31,213 nucleotides of DNA, taken from the NCBI GenBank assembly GCA_035649435.1, contig DASRJO010000076.1:1-31213 (forward strand), given 5' to 3'. The stretch comes from DASRJW01 sp035649435. GTDB taxonomy: Bacteria; Krumholzibacteriota; Krumholzibacteriia; G020349025. The position numbers and the translations under genes were made by a program. This document shows, one piece after another, positions 29,804 through 31,213 of this stretch. Positions within the stretch are counted from its first letter, which is position 1, and each line of letters starts with the position of its first letter. The notes under the pieces were generated by a model. It saw only the letters and a list, made by a program, of their open reading frames with translations, did no database searches and was not told the origin of the DNA.

Positions 29804-31213
29804 ATGAGAGCGCCCGACATGCAACTCGCCGCACACCTGTGGACTCTCGCCGGTCGTTTCGCGCGCCTGATCGCGCCGAACGCATGCCGTTCGGGCGTGC
29901 GCGCGTGGGGCATCTTCATCTGTCTCGTCTGCTGCATGCGAGCACCGGTCGCCGCACAGCCGTCGGAAATCGGGCAATGGAGCGCTCCGGTCTCCTGGCC
30001 GTTCGCCGCCTCGCACGCAGTGCTTCTCGGCAACGGGCGCGTTCTGGTGTGGAACGACCTGGGCCAGCTGCCGCAGATCTGGAACCCGGCGACGGGGCTC
30101 TTCGCCAGTGCCGCTGCGCCGGCGGCGCTCCCGCCGGAGGTGGCGCAAGTCATCACCAAAGATGGGCGAGTGTTATTTCTCGGGGGGCGCGCTCCGACCG
30201 ACTCGGGTCTGGCGACCGTGCAGCGCTTCAACGTGACCGGCAACATCTGGACATCACTCCCCGCGCTCGGGACGGGGCGCGCCTCCGCCTGTGCAGCGCT
30301 CTTGGGAGATGGACGCGCGCTGGGCCTAGCCGGCGAGGTGTCACCGGGGATCAGCGCGCCATTGCCCGAGCTGAGTCAGCCCGGTTCCATTTGGACCGTG
30401 CTCTCGGAAGCATCGCATGCGCTACCGCTTCGACCTTGGAGCTTCCAGCTCACCACCGGGGTCGCGGTCGTGGGACCCGACAGAACGGCACGCCTCCTCG
30501 ACGTCACCGTGCCCGGGGATTGGAGCGTGGTCGACGACATGCTGCTCGGCCCGCGCGACGGCGGCACGGCGGTGCTCGTTCCGGGCATGACCGATCGCAT
30601 CCTCGTCCTCGGCGGTCGGAGCCCTGCAACCGCGACATGCGAGATTCTGGATCTCGCCTCGACCTTGAGTTGGCGCTCCACCGCGTCCATGTCGGCGGCC
30701 CGACGTCATCACAATGCCACGCTGCTCGCCGACGGCACCGTGCTGGTGACCGGTGGCACGCTCATCGACGACGAGTCGCAGTACACGGTGCTCGCCGCTG
30801 AACGGTTCGATCCGGTCTCGGAAACGTGGGCCGATCTCGACTCGATGAACGTGTCGCGGCGGCAGAATTCGGTGGCGTTGCTCCTGCCCGACGCACGTGT
30901 GCTCGTCGCGGGTGGCGGGACGGGGGCCAGCGGTTCGGAGCTGCATGCGGATGCAGAGATCTTCTCGCCGCCGTATCTCTTCAAGGGGGCGCGTCCAGTG
31001 ATCACCGCCGCCGCGGACTCGGTGGGTTACGGCGACAACCTCGTCGTCACCACGCCCAGCACCTCCATTGCCGCCGTCTGGTGGGTCCGAGCCGGTTCGA
31101 CGAATGGTGGCTGGAACGCCGACCAGCGTGCACTCGATCTCGGCTTCGTCGCGTCCACCGGACAAATCACAGTCACCGCTCCTGGCGATGCGAACGCGGC
31201 GCCACCAGGACCC
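29804..31213 (+). CDS. Galactose-oxidase-like kelch/DUF1929 protein lacking copper ligands, 3' end outside window
   Basis: 470 codons to the window edge, no stop. After an N-terminal signal (about residues 30-50, ending PVAAQ), kelch-type propeller repeats follow (DGRVLFLGGR; DRILVLGGRS; ADGTVLVTGG; PDARVLVAGGG). A DUF1929/E-set domain comes after AEIFSPPYLFKGARPVITAA. This is the galactose oxidase/glyoxal oxidase architecture. By alignment from memory with fungal galactose oxidase, the ligand Tyr272 is His302 (ARRHHNATL), Tyr495-His496 are Gln354-Asn355 (SRRQNSVALLLPD), and His581 is Gly435 (NGGWNADQR). A non-catalytic, binding or structural role is therefore likely. The ATG at 29804 is used; ATG 29819 is possible. 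Probably secreted. Confidence 0.85.
   Translation, partial: MRAPDMQLAAHLWTLAGRFARLIAPNACRSGVRAWGIFICLVCCMRAPVAAQPSEIGQWSAPVSWPFAASHAVLLGNGRVLVWNDLGQLPQIWNPATGLFASAAAPAALPPEVAQVITKDGRVLFLGGRAPTDSGLATVQRFNVTGNIWTSLPALGTGRASACAALLGDGRALGLAGEVSPGISAPLPELSQPGSIWTVLSEASHALPLRPWSFQLTTGVAVVGPDRTARLLDVTVPGDWSVVDDMLLGPRDGGTAVLVPGMTDRILVLGGRSPATATCEILDLASTLSWRSTASMSAARRHHNATLLADGTVLVTGGTLIDDESQYTVLAAERFDPVSETWADLDSMNVSRRQNSVALLLPDARVLVAGGGTGASGSELHADAEIFSPPYLFKGARPVITAAADSVGYGDNLVVTTPSTSIAAVWWVRAGSTNGGWNADQRALDLGFVASTGQITVTAPGDANAAPPGP

Noticed and set aside
1..31213. tRNA, rRNA, CRISPR arrays and transposable elements
   Set aside because: No cloverleaf, rRNA-like stretch, regularly spaced direct repeats, transposase motif or terminal inverted repeats were seen while reading both strands.

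Overview
The window is GC-rich, gene-dense bacterial DNA with 4-base ATGA/GTGA overlaps between many neighbours. Several gene families point to a Gram-negative organism of the FCB-type sphere: PorV/PorQ-like porin, TonB receptor with a carboxypeptidase-regulatory domain, FlgD/T9SS-like C-terminal domains of the 'NEPNPFNP' type, NTF2-like lipoproteins, and an MFS-spermidine synthase-TPR fusion. Candidatus Eisenbacteria or a close relative is my best guess, by inference only. I see no rRNA, tRNA, CRISPR array, transposase or integrase.

Layout. (1) 1-4263, plus strand: a tightly overlapping haem-copper oxidase assembly operon: ctaA (3' half only), ctaB, an ABC-2 exporter pair, a SCO1/SenC copper chaperone and a DUF420 (CtaM/YozB-like) membrane protein. 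(2) 4335-5345, plus: fabH. (3) 5351-8145, minus: two overlapping M16 peptidase genes, one with the zinc motif and one without, convergent with fabH. (4) 8336-10411, minus: three tandem paralogous secreted lipoproteins with an NTF2-like look, behind a good sigma70-type promoter at 10441-10469. (5) 10716-21279, plus: a six-gene cell-envelope operon ending at a strong intrinsic terminator (21332-21369). It encodes a TonB-dependent receptor, a PorV-like barrel, a beta-propeller-like lipoprotein, a large FN3 protein with a sorting-type C-terminus, a lipoprotein with Ig-like domains plus a Rossmann/GATase-like domain, and a protein with a duplicated OB-fold-like module and a sorting-type C-terminus. 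(6) 21608-24912, plus: a short ORF coupled to an MFS-aminopropyltransferase-TPR fusion. (7) 24958-29605, minus: a response regulator whose output is an RsbW/HATPase-like domain, its PAS-PAS histidine kinase, a threonine-dehydratase-family PLP enzyme and an ornithine-cyclodeaminase-family protein. (8) 29804-end, plus: a galactose-oxidase-like kelch/DUF1929 protein, cut by the window edge, whose recognisable copper-ligand positions are substituted.

How they work together: region 1 makes haem O and haem A and delivers copper for a terminal oxidase whose structural genes probably lie upstream of the window. Region 5 looks like a single envelope unit: an outer-membrane receptor and PorV-like barrel co-transcribed with four exported proteins of unknown function, two of which carry C-terminal domains of the type used for surface export. 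I consider this the best candidate for an undescribed system here. The receiver-HATPase fusion, the tandem lipoprotein family and the apparently copper-less galactose-oxidase-like protein are further points of interest. All family assignments come from reading motifs by eye; no database search was run.
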